The translations under genes and the position numbers were made by a program. A stretch of 64,000 nucleotides of DNA from Sphingobacterium sp. GVS05A (GTDB lineage Bacteria; Bacteroidota; Bacteroidia; Sphingobacteriales; Sphingobacteriaceae): the NCBI RefSeq assembly GCF_019969845.1, contig NZ_JAHXYR010000006.1, positions 186,001 to 250,000 of the forward strand, in the 5' to 3' direction. The notes under the pieces were generated by a model. The model was not told the origin of the DNA and ran no database searches. It saw only the letters and a program-made list of their open reading frames with translations. Positions 46,916 to 55,737 of this stretch are shown here, piece by piece (the stretch's first letter is position 1; each line of letters begins with the position of its first letter).

Positions 46916-47038
46916 TTTTCAAACTTTTCTGTTCGGTAAAAATAATAATTGTGAGTAAAAAAATCTTATTCATTTAAAATTTGTGTTGTTTTTTTCAATA
47001 TTTGATACAGATCGCCTGTCGATATATTCAGTAATTTC

Positions 47039-47107
47039 ACGAATCATAAACGATTTTGACGGATTGTAAATGCATAATTAGGTTGGTTATTGCATTCAGT
47101 ATATTTG
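47039..47107 (+). promoter_or_regulatory. direct-repeat promoter site B (LytTR-like)
   Basis: ACGAATCATAAA (47039-47050) and ACGGATTGTAAA (47059-47070) are direct repeats, 9 of 12 bases alike, with a 20-bp period. The exact -7 box TATATTTG (47100-47107) starts 30 bp after the last repeat base. This is the same geometry as site A on the other side of the LytTR operon, and no -33 element is present. The LRR gene starts 46 bp after the box. Confidence 0.65.
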
Positions 47108-47144
47108 AGTTAAGCATAAAAAATATTTGAGTTAAGCATAAAAA
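47101..47144 (+). repeat. perfect 22-bp tandem duplication in the leader of the LRR gene
   Basis: The same 22-bp unit occupies 47101-47122 and 47123-47144 without a mismatch. The first copy carries most of the -7 box of site B; in the second copy the base before the unit is A, so its box is one base off consensus. Such a repeat would allow the leader length to change by slippage. Confidence 0.75.
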
Positions 47145-47152
47145 TACGTATT

Positions 47153-47860
47153 ATGGAATTGGCAATTGAGATCAATAGTGCAAAAGATTTGGATGTTCTT
47201 AATGATCACCCCATCGACCAGATTGAGAAATTGGAACTGTTTTTTTATACGAACATTTCACTAAAATTTATCGAGAAAATCAGGAATTTGCGAAGTGTAT
47301 TAATTGCGGGAAGTGTTAAGGATTTATCCCCGCTGGCCAATTGCAAGTCACTTAAGCAATTGTTTATTAGTATGAAAGGAGCAGTAAATACATTGGATTT
47401 TGTGCAGGGAATGGGGCTAGAATCGCTGCGACTGGAAAGTTTTACTTCTAAAAGTGATCATTTAATCATTCCGCATCTACCTTCGTTACAGAATCTCGAA
47501 ATTTCCTCGGTATCAAAAATGGGTGATTTATCTTTTTTGCATGATTTTTCGGGATTGAAACGTATTGCTTTGTTTGAACTCAATTCAAAAAAATTAGTTG
47601 ATTTTGCTAAATTGGATCAATTAGGTGAATTGCGGTTAACCAATATGTTTTATTTGAAAGATTTGGCTGATTTAAAGACAATTACGAAATTGAATACGCT
47701 TTATATTCATGAATTTTTTATCAATAAGAAAATCAAAATAGATAGAAAAAATGAGTTACTTAAAATAATAGCTGATTTAAAACAGATCGATGAAATCATA
47801 CTGACAATTAACGGGGAGAGTTATAGAAGGGCTGAATTACTGGCTGAATTGAAAAAATAG
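47153..47860 (+). CDS. leucine-rich-repeat protein
   Basis: Soluble protein of 235 residues without a signal peptide. Regularly spaced LRR units of about 22 residues can be read, for example DLSPLANCKSLKQLFIS, DLSFLHDFSGLKRIALFEL and DLADLKTITKLNTLYI, resembling internalin-type or SDS22-type repeats. It should bind a partner protein, but no catalytic domain is present. It is first in the plus-strand set 47153-49442, behind the repeat promoter B, and 10 bp before the DUF6882-like gene. Confidence 0.7.
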   Translation: MELAIEINSAKDLDVLNDHPIDQIEKLELFFYTNISLKFIEKIRNLRSVLIAGSVKDLSPLANCKSLKQLFISMKGAVNTLDFVQGMGLESLRLESFTSKSDHLIIPHLPSLQNLEISSVSKMGDLSFLHDFSGLKRIALFELNSKKLVDFAKLDQLGELRLTNMFYLKDLADLKTITKLNTLYIHEFFINKKIKIDRKNELLKIIADLKQIDEIILTINGESYRRAELLAELKK

Positions 47861-47870
47861 AGAAACAATT

Positions 47871-48674
47871 ATGGGATTTTTAAACAAACTTTTTGGAAAG
47901 GGCACTAAAACAGGACAGGGTACCGAAACAGAAGCTAAAGTAGAGCAAGTTATTACTGGAGCGAAATCTGGAGCTAAAGTGGAACAGGTTACGTCTACAA
48001 AGGAGCCGGAAGATAACTTGTCCTATCGCACAGAAGAGGAATTGATAGAAAGATTTGGTGGAATTGCTTTTGATAAGCAGTATGACTTTGCAACGGTCAT
48101 CGGTAATAATAATTGGAATATTGATATGAGCAAAGAGGAGATTAGTTTTGGGCCAAACCTTGATTTTCCGATGCAGGTCTTAGGGACCTTTTCGCATTCG
48201 TCCGAAACTTGGCTTTGGGCATGGGCAAATACTAAATCTGGTCTTTCTGAACATATTACGCAGCAGTCTCTTCAACTAAAAAAATATGGTGAAGATCAAG
48301 AGATTGATCTTTTAAGCAGCAGCAGCTTCGATTTTTCCAAAGATGAGTTGCACCGCATTGGTTTGATCGCTTCGGGAATGTTTGATGCGAGCGCTTATTA
48401 TATTGCAGATTATGGACAGGGGGCAATGCTGGTGACGATCAAAAGTGATCTTGTTGACCATCAACGTCAAGATGATCATCTTCGGGTACTGTCAGTCTTC
48501 CCGCAGTTAATTTCCCAATTTGAAATGAACCATAAGATTGCTTTGCAGTGGTATCTGGAAGAAAAAGGTTATAAAATATCGGATGAGGGAGCCCAACTCA
48601 TAGCAACCAAAGGCGGGGACAGGATCACTGCAGAGTTTGATGAGCTATCCCGTCTTACGAATCTCAATGGGTAG
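47871..48674 (+). CDS. DUF6882-like protein
   Basis: Protein of 267 residues starting with MGFLNKLFGKG, an amphipathic start that could touch membranes, followed by a Gln/Glu-rich linker with the near-repeat AKVEQV (twice). The core has the WLWAWAN motif (ETWLWAWANTKSGLS) and FGPNLDFPMQVLGTF, which match DUF6882 as I recall it. Its function is unknown; similar proteins are often found in polymorphic-toxin neighbourhoods, but no toxin is seen here. It lies 10 bp after the LRR gene and 12 bp before the next. Confidence 0.65.
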   Translation: MGFLNKLFGKGTKTGQGTETEAKVEQVITGAKSGAKVEQVTSTKEPEDNLSYRTEEELIERFGGIAFDKQYDFATVIGNNNWNIDMSKEEISFGPNLDFPMQVLGTFSHSSETWLWAWANTKSGLSEHITQQSLQLKKYGEDQEIDLLSSSSFDFSKDELHRIGLIASGMFDASAYYIADYGQGAMLVTIKSDLVDHQRQDDHLRVLSVFPQLISQFEMNHKIALQWYLEEKGYKISDEGAQLIATKGGDRITAEFDELSRLTNLNG

Positions 48675-48686
48675 AAACTCCGACAG

Positions 48687-49442
48687 ATGAGACTGCTTAA
48701 ATTAGTGCTGTTGATGCTATTGCTTCAAGGAGCACTGGAGTCCTACGGGCAAACGGACCAAGAGTTAAAGCTTGTCCGCTCGTTTCTTGATTTCAATACA
48801 GCGATCGCCAACCAAGACTCAGTGTACAAAAGTACACTTTGCGAAGAATTTGAGGGACAATTAATTCGAGCACTAGAGCAAGATGATATCATCAGTTTTA
48901 AAACCTTTAGAAAGGTGTTGGATAGTTTAAATTCAGATTTTAGCTTGAAAAAATCTGGAGAGTATGAGCTGTTCACCCTCAGATCTAATTTTGAGCACTG
49001 GAATTATGTGTTGAAAAACAAGCATGTGATCAATAGGCAAGAAAGAACCTTTGATTACTTCTATGAGCTTCATTCGCTTGATCAGTATCGTTACCTATTG
49101 ATCAAAAGAATGGATGAGTTATCTTTTTCTTGTTATAAGGCTTACGTATATGAAGATAATTTGGGTTTGATTGGTTCGAATAAACATTTTTTATCTGTGT
49201 GTAGCTGGACAAATGTTGATGAAAGCCCGTTGAGGAACAAATCTTCTCTTGAAAGTGATCAATTGAGTAAAGATCACTTAAAATCCTATCCACCAATACC
49301 CATAAAATTCGAAGCAAAAAATAGGGAAATCTCTTACACTTTTTATCGCCAATCGGATGAAAGGAAAATAACGAGAAAAGCGAGGTACTTGCATGGTGGT
49401 TTTGTGATCAAAAGTTATGATGCAAGAATGTTTGAGGAATAG
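48687..49442 (+). CDS. exported protein of unknown function
   Basis: Protein of 251 residues with a signal peptide (MRLLKLVLLMLLLQGALESYGQ). The mature part is mainly alpha/beta with many charged residues and no known domain. It is the third gene of the operon behind promoter site B, 12 bp after the DUF6882-like gene. I do not recognise a family. Confidence 0.6.
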   Translation: MRLLKLVLLMLLLQGALESYGQTDQELKLVRSFLDFNTAIANQDSVYKSTLCEEFEGQLIRALEQDDIISFKTFRKVLDSLNSDFSLKKSGEYELFTLRSNFEHWNYVLKNKHVINRQERTFDYFYELHSLDQYRYLLIKRMDELSFSCYKAYVYEDNLGLIGSNKHFLSVCSWTNVDESPLRNKSSLESDQLSKDHLKSYPPIPIKFEAKNREISYTFYRQSDERKITRKARYLHGGFVIKSYDARMFEE

Positions 49443-49703
49443 ATGTGTCTTGAAGTCAAAATTGGGTGGGAAGGCCGGTTTGCGAAGGGCTTTAAATAGG
49501 CAAAACGAGGCAGCGGTTTCCGATGAAAGAGAAAAATAAGAAAACTCTTGCGCTTAAACTATTGTTATATGAACTAAAATAAGACTGAGTATGGTCTGAG
49601 GATGAATTTTAGATGAAACAACAAGTTGTTTGGTTAATATGATGATACATTGTATGTTTAAGTTCATCTGGATAATGCATGATTTTATTTAATTGAATTT
49701 AGG

Positions 49704-50225
49704 ATGGTAGTACGATTTTTTGTTTGTTTCTCGTTTATTTTAAGTACAATTTATTGTTTTGGTCAAATAAATGTAGACAAAATGCGAGCCGATTATGCCG
49801 CAGCAGTTAAAGATAAAAAACTCTGTGAGGCCAATTTGAAGACACTGGAAGCAGCCGCAAATACAGCAACGGAAAAAGGCTATCTTGCCGCTTATGAGAT
49901 CCTTTGGGCAAAGCATATGGGAAATCCCTTTTCGAAGTTGGGCCAGTTTAAAAAAGGCAAGAAATTATTGGAATCGGTTATCATCAAGTATCCGGATAAT
50001 ATTGATTTACGTTTTATCCGTTGGAGTGTTCAGACACATGCGCCATCTTTTTTGAATTACAATAAAGACAGATTGCGTGATAAAGAGTTTTTGGTAAATA
50101 ACCTATACAAGTTGCCTAATCCAGAAGCTAGAAAAATAATTTATGTCTATCTGAAAGATGCAAATAGCTATCTCAAAGGTGAGCATATATTCTCCAAAGC
50201 AGACCTTACCGAGCTTTCCAAATAA
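49704..50225 (+). CDS. conserved exported protein of unknown function
   Basis: Protein of 173 residues with a signal peptide ending at YCFGQ. The mature part has a helical repeat look (KGYLAAYEILWAKHMGNPFSKLGQFKKGKKLLESVIIKYPDNIDLRFIRWSVQTHAP) that resembles a known Bacteroidota protein group of unknown function. It is separated from the preceding operon by 261 bp, so it probably has its own promoter. It converges on the DUF3592-like gene. Confidence 0.6.
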   Translation: MVVRFFVCFSFILSTIYCFGQINVDKMRADYAAAVKDKKLCEANLKTLEAAANTATEKGYLAAYEILWAKHMGNPFSKLGQFKKGKKLLESVIIKYPDNIDLRFIRWSVQTHAPSFLNYNKDRLRDKEFLVNNLYKLPNPEARKIIYVYLKDANSYLKGEHIFSKADLTELSK

Positions 50226-50236
50226 GCTGAGATAGG

Positions 50237-50620
50237 TTAATGTGGATATTTGGTACGAATAGCTATGATGCCAAAGATTATCATGGTGATGCTCATAATA
50301 GAAAAGACAGCATATATACCGGTAAAACCATCGCTTATGCCGATATATTCCTCGTAATATATTTCCATATGAGCCGGTACTTTTTGGGGGTTAATGCTAC
50401 TTAAATCCTTCACCAGACGAACTTGTTTTTGCTTATAATTGAATTGGAGGACCGGATAATGTAGGTATCCGAAACGCTTGTTTTTTACACTGTCTATCCC
50501 AATGACATCGGCTCTAATTTTGCTGCCAAAGAGCATCAGTCGGCTGTCTTTGGATAATCCGTATGCGAGAAATAAACCTAGCAAGAGCAATATAACACCG
50601 AACGTTCTAATGATGACCAT
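50237..50620 (-). CDS. DUF3592-like membrane protein
   Basis: Protein of 127 residues with a membrane helix at each end (residues 3-20 and about 100-118) and a beta-rich middle (FGYLHYPVLQFNYKQKQVRLVKDL) between them. This layout resembles DUF3592 proteins, whose middle domain faces the periplasm. The function is unknown. Confidence 0.55.
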   Translation of the reverse strand: MVIIRTFGVILLLLGLFLAYGLSKDSRLMLFGSKIRADVIGIDSVKNKRFGYLHYPVLQFNYKQKQVRLVKDLSSINPQKVPAHMEIYYEEYIGISDGFTGIYAVFSIMSITMIIFGIIAIRTKYPH

Positions 50621-50807
50621 GTTTAAGAATTAAATGATAACATTATACTTAATACTTAGACAAATATAGCTTTTGTAGCTTCTTTCCGCCAACTGATATG
50701 TGATTTTGATCGTGTACGAATTTTATTGTCTTATGCCAAGAGTATATAACGATGTTAAGATTATTTTTGTATCAATAGTGTATGTTAAAGTCCTAAATTA
50801 TATGACA

Positions 50808-51230
50808 ATGAACAAAATTAAAGATAGCAATTATCATAAATTTATTGGTAAATGGAAAACTTCGGGAGAAGTGTGGGTTTGTACAAAAAAGCTGCCTTTA
50901 GTTGGTGTTGATTCTTATGAGTTTATACTCAATGACAACTGTATTTTGCATAAGGCGGATGTCCACATAGGGGGAGAACATAGTGAAACATTTGAAATGA
51001 TCACCATGCTGCCAGGAGATAAAGTGAAGATGCAATATGCCAATTCGAGGGGGGAAAGTGGAATAATGACAGGAAATTTAATCAATAATATGTTTACTAT
51101 TGAGGGAGATGGAATAAAGTTTAATGGGCAGATGAATAATGACTGCTCGGTGCTTGTTGGGCATTGGTATTTGCTTTCAGAAAAAGGTGATTGGGAACAA
51201 TTTATTACACTTAAATTAGAAAAATATTAA
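50808..51230 (+). CDS. lipocalin-fold-like protein of unknown function
   Basis: Soluble protein of about 140 residues starting at MNKIKDSNYHKFIGKW; in-frame upstream ATGs at 50700 and 50802 are possible but encode no conserved leader. The pattern GKWKTSGEV, then several beta strands (YEFILNDNCILHKADV, GIMTGNLINNMFTIEGDGIKF) and a final GHWYLLSEKGDWEQFITLKL, fits a DUF1579-like lipocalin barrel. It ends at a clear terminator. Confidence 0.6.
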   Translation: MNKIKDSNYHKFIGKWKTSGEVWVCTKKLPLVGVDSYEFILNDNCILHKADVHIGGEHSETFEMITMLPGDKVKMQYANSRGESGIMTGNLINNMFTIEGDGIKFNGQMNNDCSVLVGHWYLLSEKGDWEQFITLKLEKY

Positions 51231-51268
51231 AGCAAAGATTCAAAGTGGAACATATTCACAGGATCTTT

Positions 51269-51292
51269 AAATCTTGGCTTATGCCAAGATTT
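51269..51292 (+). terminator. terminator hairpin
   Basis: A perfect 10-bp stem (51269-51278 with 51283-51292) with a four-base loop and a short T run ends the lipocalin-like gene, before the VOC gene at 51349. Confidence 0.75.
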
Positions 51293-51348
51293 TTATAAAC
51301 CATAATGCGCAATTTTGTGTTATCAATAGCAATTAAAAATTTAGGAAG

Positions 51349-51753
51349 ATGAAACAGGTATTTATTAATCTCGCTGTGGCGGATGTAAACAAATCAATGG
51401 ATTTTTATACTCAATTGGGTTTTGAAGTAAATCTACAATTTTGTGATGATGATGCTAAATGTATGGTTTGGAGTGAACATATTTTTGTTATGATCATGAC
51501 ACATGATAAATTTAAATCCTTTACGAATAAGCCATTAGCCGATACAAAAAGTCATATCGCTGGACTATTTGCTCTTTCCGTGGAGAGTCTGGATCGGGTA
51601 AATGAAATTGTTGACAAAGGGCTGGCTGCAGGAGGAATAGAGCCAATGCCAATGATGGATCATGGTTTTATGCAGTTAAGAAAGGTCGAAGACTATGATG
51701 GCCATACCTGGGAGATATTCTATATGGACATGAGTAAATTTCCAGGCGCTTAA
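51349..51753 (+). CDS. VOC family protein, glyoxalase-like
   Basis: Protein of 134 residues. The paired beta-alpha-beta modules start with KQVFINLAVADVNKSMDFYTQLGFEV and end with HTWEIFYMD, the shortened VOC pattern of the glyoxalase/bleomycin-resistance type found alone in many genomes. A possible metal-ligand glutamate is in the last strand (WEIFY). It has its own transcription unit. The substrate is unknown. Confidence 0.85.
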   Translation: MKQVFINLAVADVNKSMDFYTQLGFEVNLQFCDDDAKCMVWSEHIFVMIMTHDKFKSFTNKPLADTKSHIAGLFALSVESLDRVNEIVDKGLAAGGIEPMPMMDHGFMQLRKVEDYDGHTWEIFYMDMSKFPGA

Positions 51754-52055
51754 CATTATACATACTAAAGCAAATTTTTTCGACCAGCCATCGTTCATCC
51801 ATATTATCTGATCAATTGGTCTAATTGTATGGTTGAGGGCAATTACTCAAATTCATTTATAAATACAACATCTAACAATTATTGTAATAGATCGGTAAGT
51901 CTTTCTTTTAGTTGGAAATTCGGTGTCATATAATAAAACTCAAATTTTTTGCATATCGTATACTTCGATTGTTATCGATTAATTAGCATTGAAGTATACG
52001 ATTTACAGTCTATATAAGCTTGTGTTATGGTAATGAACTAAATTGAATCATCAGA
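51754..52055. other. intergenic region between VOC and HPP genes
   Basis: This 302-bp convergent region holds the 12-bp inverted repeat listed separately at 51955-52002. No coding frame or further signal is recognised. Confidence 0.4.
51955..52002. repeat. 12-bp perfect inverted repeat with 24-bp loop
   Basis: ATCGTATACTTC at 51955-51966 is exactly complementary to 51991-52002. It lies between the convergent VOC and HPP genes and has no T run, so it is not a typical terminator. It could be a protein-binding palindrome or a small mobile remnant. Confidence 0.5.
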
Positions 52056-52673
52056 TTAGGTTGATGTCCCTTTGGTTCGTTCAAATCGTGATTTTAGATA
52101 TTGTCGCCGTGAACGCCGTAAACGTGATCTTTTAACAGGGTAGTGTCGATTTTTGGTGATATTATTAAAAATAAGTGCTACTATAAATAAAATCAGGCAG
52201 CCGGAGAGTACGGGACTCAATACATACCAATACCCTAAGGAAGAAATTTTGGTTCCGCTACTTACTGCGATTAGGGCTGTCGCTCCTCCCGGAGGGTGCA
52301 ATGTGCGGGTATGTTGCATGCATACGATAGACAGGGCTACAGCAAAGGGGGCAGTGAGCCAGATGATATCAGGGAGTAGCTGTGCTACAGTAACTCCAGC
52401 TATTGCTGAAACCACATGACCACCGATTAAATTTCGAGGTTGCGCAAGTGGGCTTTGTATGGCTCCATAAACCAGAACAGAGGAGGCCCCAAATGATCCG
52501 ATCAGAAACACATTCTCCAATGGTGGGAAATGAAGCGATTGAATAAAAGCGATGATAAATATGCCTATGAATGCACCGATAAAAGACCAAAAATGTTCCC
52601 AAGGATCTATTAACGTCTCCCGATAGATAACATATCTGTAAATACGGAGTTGCCGATGAAGTTGATTTTTCAT
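52056..52673 (-). CDS. HPP family integral membrane protein
   Basis: Membrane protein of 205 residues with four transmembrane segments and the HPP signature HTRTLHPPGGATALIAV in the middle. HPP proteins occur alone or fused to CBS domains; a role in nitrite transport has been reported for plastid members, but here the function is unknown. A hairpin lies 18 bp before its start, in its leader. Confidence 0.85.
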   Translation of the reverse strand: MKNQLHRQLRIYRYVIYRETLIDPWEHFWSFIGAFIGIFIIAFIQSLHFPPLENVFLIGSFGASSVLVYGAIQSPLAQPRNLIGGHVVSAIAGVTVAQLLPDIIWLTAPFAVALSIVCMQHTRTLHPPGGATALIAVSSGTKISSLGYWYVLSPVLSGCLILFIVALIFNNITKNRHYPVKRSRLRRSRRQYLKSRFERTKGTST

Positions 52674-52691
52674 GTTGATCTGAGCAAAAAT

Positions 52692-52715
52692 AAGGAATTT
52701 TAAAAATTCCTTTTT
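52692..52715 (-). terminator. hairpin in the leader of the HPP gene
   Basis: A 9-bp stem (52692-52700 with 52704-52712) is flanked by A and T runs and lies between the upstream GNAT gene and the HPP start. It could end the GNAT transcript or act as an attenuator, being only 18 bp from the HPP start codon. Confidence 0.45.
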
Positions 52716-52883
52716 AGATCATTTATATTAATCCTTGTGGTATTTATAAATAAGATAGGCTATAAATTGTTCTGCGTCCTATTTCGACCAATTTGTTGAG
52801 TTAACAATTTTGGTGTTTTCGAAGAAACCAATATTTGAATAATAATGTTGATGGTTCTCAGGAACTGGATGTTATAGATTAAC

Positions 52884-53453
52884 TTAAACAAATTGAATAT
52901 ACATATGATAGTATTCTCCACCGACGAAAGGCATTTTGTTTCCTAATGTGAAACCAAGGCGTTCATAAAGCTTCTTGGCATTCGGATTATCTAGATCAAC
53001 CAATAGTCCTATTTGTTTGAAACCTTGATTTTTGGCATATTTTATCGCATGTTTCAATAGCTCTGTTCCTAGCCCCTGACCTCTGGCAGCAGTGGATACA
53101 GCAACAGAATCTATATAAAATTCCTGTCCTGCTGTTTCCGGTTCTGGGATTAGGTCATTGGCGTATTGTTTTTGCATGAGTTCCAGGATTGGTTGCCGTA
53201 GCGTAATAAAATGATCTCCATCATATCCCGTCAATGATCCCATAATATTGCCTTCGGGATCTACAGCAACAAAAGTATTTTCATGGCTATATAGATTTTC
53301 GGTCTGTTGAAAAAGATCGGTTAAAAAACGTATTGCTTCTTTTTTGTCTTCTTTTTGTATAAAACGAAAGATGATATCTTCCATCGCCTGTAGCATGATT
53401 TCAGGGACAACTGCGGCATCATCTTGTTGTGCGGGTCTAATCGTCAAATGCAT
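52884..53453 (-). CDS. GNAT family N-acetyltransferase
   Basis: Acetyltransferase of 189 residues with the acetyl-CoA motif in IDSVAVSTAARGQGLGTELLKHAIKYAKNQGFKQIGLLVDLDNPNAKKLYERLGF, the clearest GNAT core in this window. The N-terminal half (TIRPAQQDDAAVVPEIMLQAMED) is less conserved. Substrate unknown. It stands alone, upstream of the HPP gene on the same strand. Confidence 0.88.
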   Translation of the reverse strand: MHLTIRPAQQDDAAVVPEIMLQAMEDIIFRFIQKEDKKEAIRFLTDLFQQTENLYSHENTFVAVDPEGNIMGSLTGYDGDHFITLRQPILELMQKQYANDLIPEPETAGQEFYIDSVAVSTAARGQGLGTELLKHAIKYAKNQGFKQIGLLVDLDNPNAKKLYERLGFTLGNKMPFVGGEYYHMYIQFV

Positions 53454-53717
53454 AACTCGTATTTTCTATTCATGGGCTAAGATAACAAAATGATCTGTTT
53501 TCTTTTTAAGCATTGCGAGCATAGCGTTCTTAAGTAGTATGAAAAAATAGAACGAATATGTATTGGTTTGCTTTGAATATGAATTGTTGTGTACTTATAA
53601 TTTCATTTCTTATTACTTTTGAGTAAAGTTGTTCTTGTTTTTCAAATTGTGAATTTGAAGCAAAATGTAGACAGGATACCGCTATATATTATGATCAATA
53701 AATAATAAAATCTATAC

Positions 53718-55247
53718 ATGGTTCTTAAAGCTACAATTTCAGCCTTTGTTGTGACTCTTTTGGGATTATTGGCAATGTTGTTAACGCAAGATGCCGATAT
53801 GAACTTGGTTTATGGGGCATTCTTTGTTTCGCCCTATTTTCTTTTAATTACCCTTATTTATTTTCATTTTAATAAGCTTCGAAAAAAATTAAAGGTATTT
53901 GACAAGCCCAGTATTGTCTTTGAGGGTATTTACAGTTTTTTATATTACTTTATATTTTCCATATTATTACCAGTGTTGCTTTTTGTCGGTACACTAGGCG
54001 ACGAATATGAACACAAGATATATGCTGATCTGGGAGGAGTAATTTCTGAAATGTTCCCTTTGATTTTAATTTTGAGTATTTTTTTGAGTTTATTCAGTAG
54101 CATTATGTTCGTTTGGGGCTTAAGATCGTGGACAGCATTGATACTAATATTTTTGGGCTATATTTTAATCAGTGTGCTTGTGTCTATTTTTTCGACTGTT
54201 GGCCGTGAGGTTCGGGAAGCTGAACGGGAGCGGCGAGATCAGGCAGATAATTTAAAAGAGGGTCGATTTGAATGGGCTGGTGCAATGAGTAATCCCACAG
54301 GTTATCCGGTACAACTCTACAAAGGGATATTCATCTTTCCGAAAGATGAGGATTATGAGTTTACATTTAGTGAGGGAAATACGGTGAATTATCATGCAAA
54401 ATGGGGAGAGGCGGGGGCCGAAACCTATAAAAGTATGATGTCATTGCCCAAAGCAATTGATGTTACTTGGTATTCGTTTTCAGAGAATGCGTTCTACCGA
54501 TTCAATGACACAATAGATTACAACAAATTGCTTACACTTTTTAAACAGCCTTATGTAGAAAGAAGGGCAGCTAGTGATGTTGAGGAGCATTATAACAGGA
54601 TTATTTTCGGGTTTGCACCCGGTGGAGGACTGGTGATATGGGCTGGAGGATCGGGGTATCGTCAGGTCGAAATAGGTCAGTATCAGGCGAAGAAAATTGA
54701 TGTTGACCAGAAGGTTTCTGATAGTAAGGAAATGGTTTATGGTGATTTATTTAATCAGGAGTGGCGCAATAAGGTTTTGACAGATACAACGATCATTCCT
54801 TTGGCAATACAAATGGCAAAAAAAAATCAACCTGTTCCTGATGATTATTGGAATAAACTGAGGACAGCTTATATCTGGAACCCAAAGTTTGTGATCGCTC
54901 CAGAAATAAGAACGTATGATGTTATTTTTCAGTATTTTAATGCTGAACGTTTTGCTTTCGACGAAAGAACACAAAATATAACAGTTGAAAAGAGGGGAAT
55001 TCCACAGCATATCTATATCAAATGGTATGATAAAAATAAAAACCGTTGCGCTGTAAATTTTGAATTTGATGAAACGGATATTTTTAAAAAATTCAAGGCT
55101 TTTTTTGATCGCGATAAAAATATAAAGGCTGAGATGGAAATTACCGTAGATACACAAAATGGTAGGGCGACAGCACAATTAAAAAATGCTGAACACCAGC
55201 TTTTACTTATGGAAACCAAAATCATAGCATATGGTGAGAAGTTTTGA
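53718..55247 (+). CDS. membrane-anchored DUF2931 protein
   Basis: Protein of 509 residues in two parts. Residues 1-160 contain about four transmembrane helices. Residues 175-340 match the DUF2931 pattern: FEWAGAMSNPTGYPVQLYKGIF, then KAIDVTWYSFSENAFYRFNDTIDYNKLL and FGFAPGGGLVIWAGG. The C-terminal 150 residues are beta-rich and unassigned. DUF2931 proteins are usually stand-alone lipoproteins of unknown role, so the fused membrane part is unusual. The gene stands alone on the plus strand. Confidence 0.7.
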   Translation: MVLKATISAFVVTLLGLLAMLLTQDADMNLVYGAFFVSPYFLLITLIYFHFNKLRKKLKVFDKPSIVFEGIYSFLYYFIFSILLPVLLFVGTLGDEYEHKIYADLGGVISEMFPLILILSIFLSLFSSIMFVWGLRSWTALILIFLGYILISVLVSIFSTVGREVREAERERRDQADNLKEGRFEWAGAMSNPTGYPVQLYKGIFIFPKDEDYEFTFSEGNTVNYHAKWGEAGAETYKSMMSLPKAIDVTWYSFSENAFYRFNDTIDYNKLLTLFKQPYVERRAASDVEEHYNRIIFGFAPGGGLVIWAGGSGYRQVEIGQYQAKKIDVDQKVSDSKEMVYGDLFNQEWRNKVLTDTTIIPLAIQMAKKNQPVPDDYWNKLRTAYIWNPKFVIAPEIRTYDVIFQYFNAERFAFDERTQNITVEKRGIPQHIYIKWYDKNKNRCAVNFEFDETDIFKKFKAFFDRDKNIKAEMEITVDTQNGRATAQLKNAEHQLLLMETKIIAYGEKF

Positions 55248-55269
55248 TCTTTAGCTAGACCAGTCGATG

Positions 55270-55737
55270 TTAAAAAGTCTTTTGCATTTTGTAATTGACA
55301 ATTTCAACGGCTGACCGAACTTGCACCTGTCTGGCAATTGTTGTAAAACCATTACGTTCAAAAAAAGGTTTTGCGGTTTTACTGACATCCGCTGTTAGCG
55401 ACTCCATATTTGAATATTTAGACTTATGCTCCAAGTGGTCATATAATCGTTGTGCAATGCCCTGTCGCTGAAAATCTTTGTGTACGTATAACATATCGAT
55501 ATAGTTGCCATGATCCAATGAAGCAAAACCAACGATTTCTTTGTCTATTTCTGCGACAATAAAATACTGGTTTTTGATTAAGTTATTCCAACGTTCAATG
55601 TTATTGATTGAAGATTTCCATACCTCGATTTGTTCTGCATTATAATCGGTCTGACATACTGAAGCAATTGTTCCCGCAAATAGTTCCTTTATTTGGGGCA
55701 ATTCGCTTAATCTTCCTTTTCGTATTGATATCTCCAT
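55270..55737 (-). CDS. GNAT family N-acetyltransferase
   Basis: Acetyltransferase of 155 residues. The core is MLYVHKDFQRQGIAQRLYDHLEHK followed by DVSKTAKPFFERNGF, the usual GNAT arrangement. The ATG at 55737 (MEISIRK) begins the conserved sequence; an upstream start would add a hydrophobic tail only. A TATATTTG box lies 3 bp before this start, which would leave almost no leader, so either it is leaderless or the box is fortuitous. Confidence 0.85.
   Translation of the reverse strand: MEISIRKGRLSELPQIKELFAGTIASVCQTDYNAEQIEVWKSSINNIERWNNLIKNQYFIVAEIDKEIVGFASLDHGNYIDMLYVHKDFQRQGIAQRLYDHLEHKSKYSNMESLTADVSKTAKPFFERNGFTTIARQVQVRSAVEIVNYKMQKTF

Noticed and set aside
47153..49442. Reading the LRR/DUF6882 genes as immunity proteins of a polymorphic toxin system
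   Set aside because: No toxin, Rhs, VgrG or secretion gene is present in the window; the idea rests only on loose family association.
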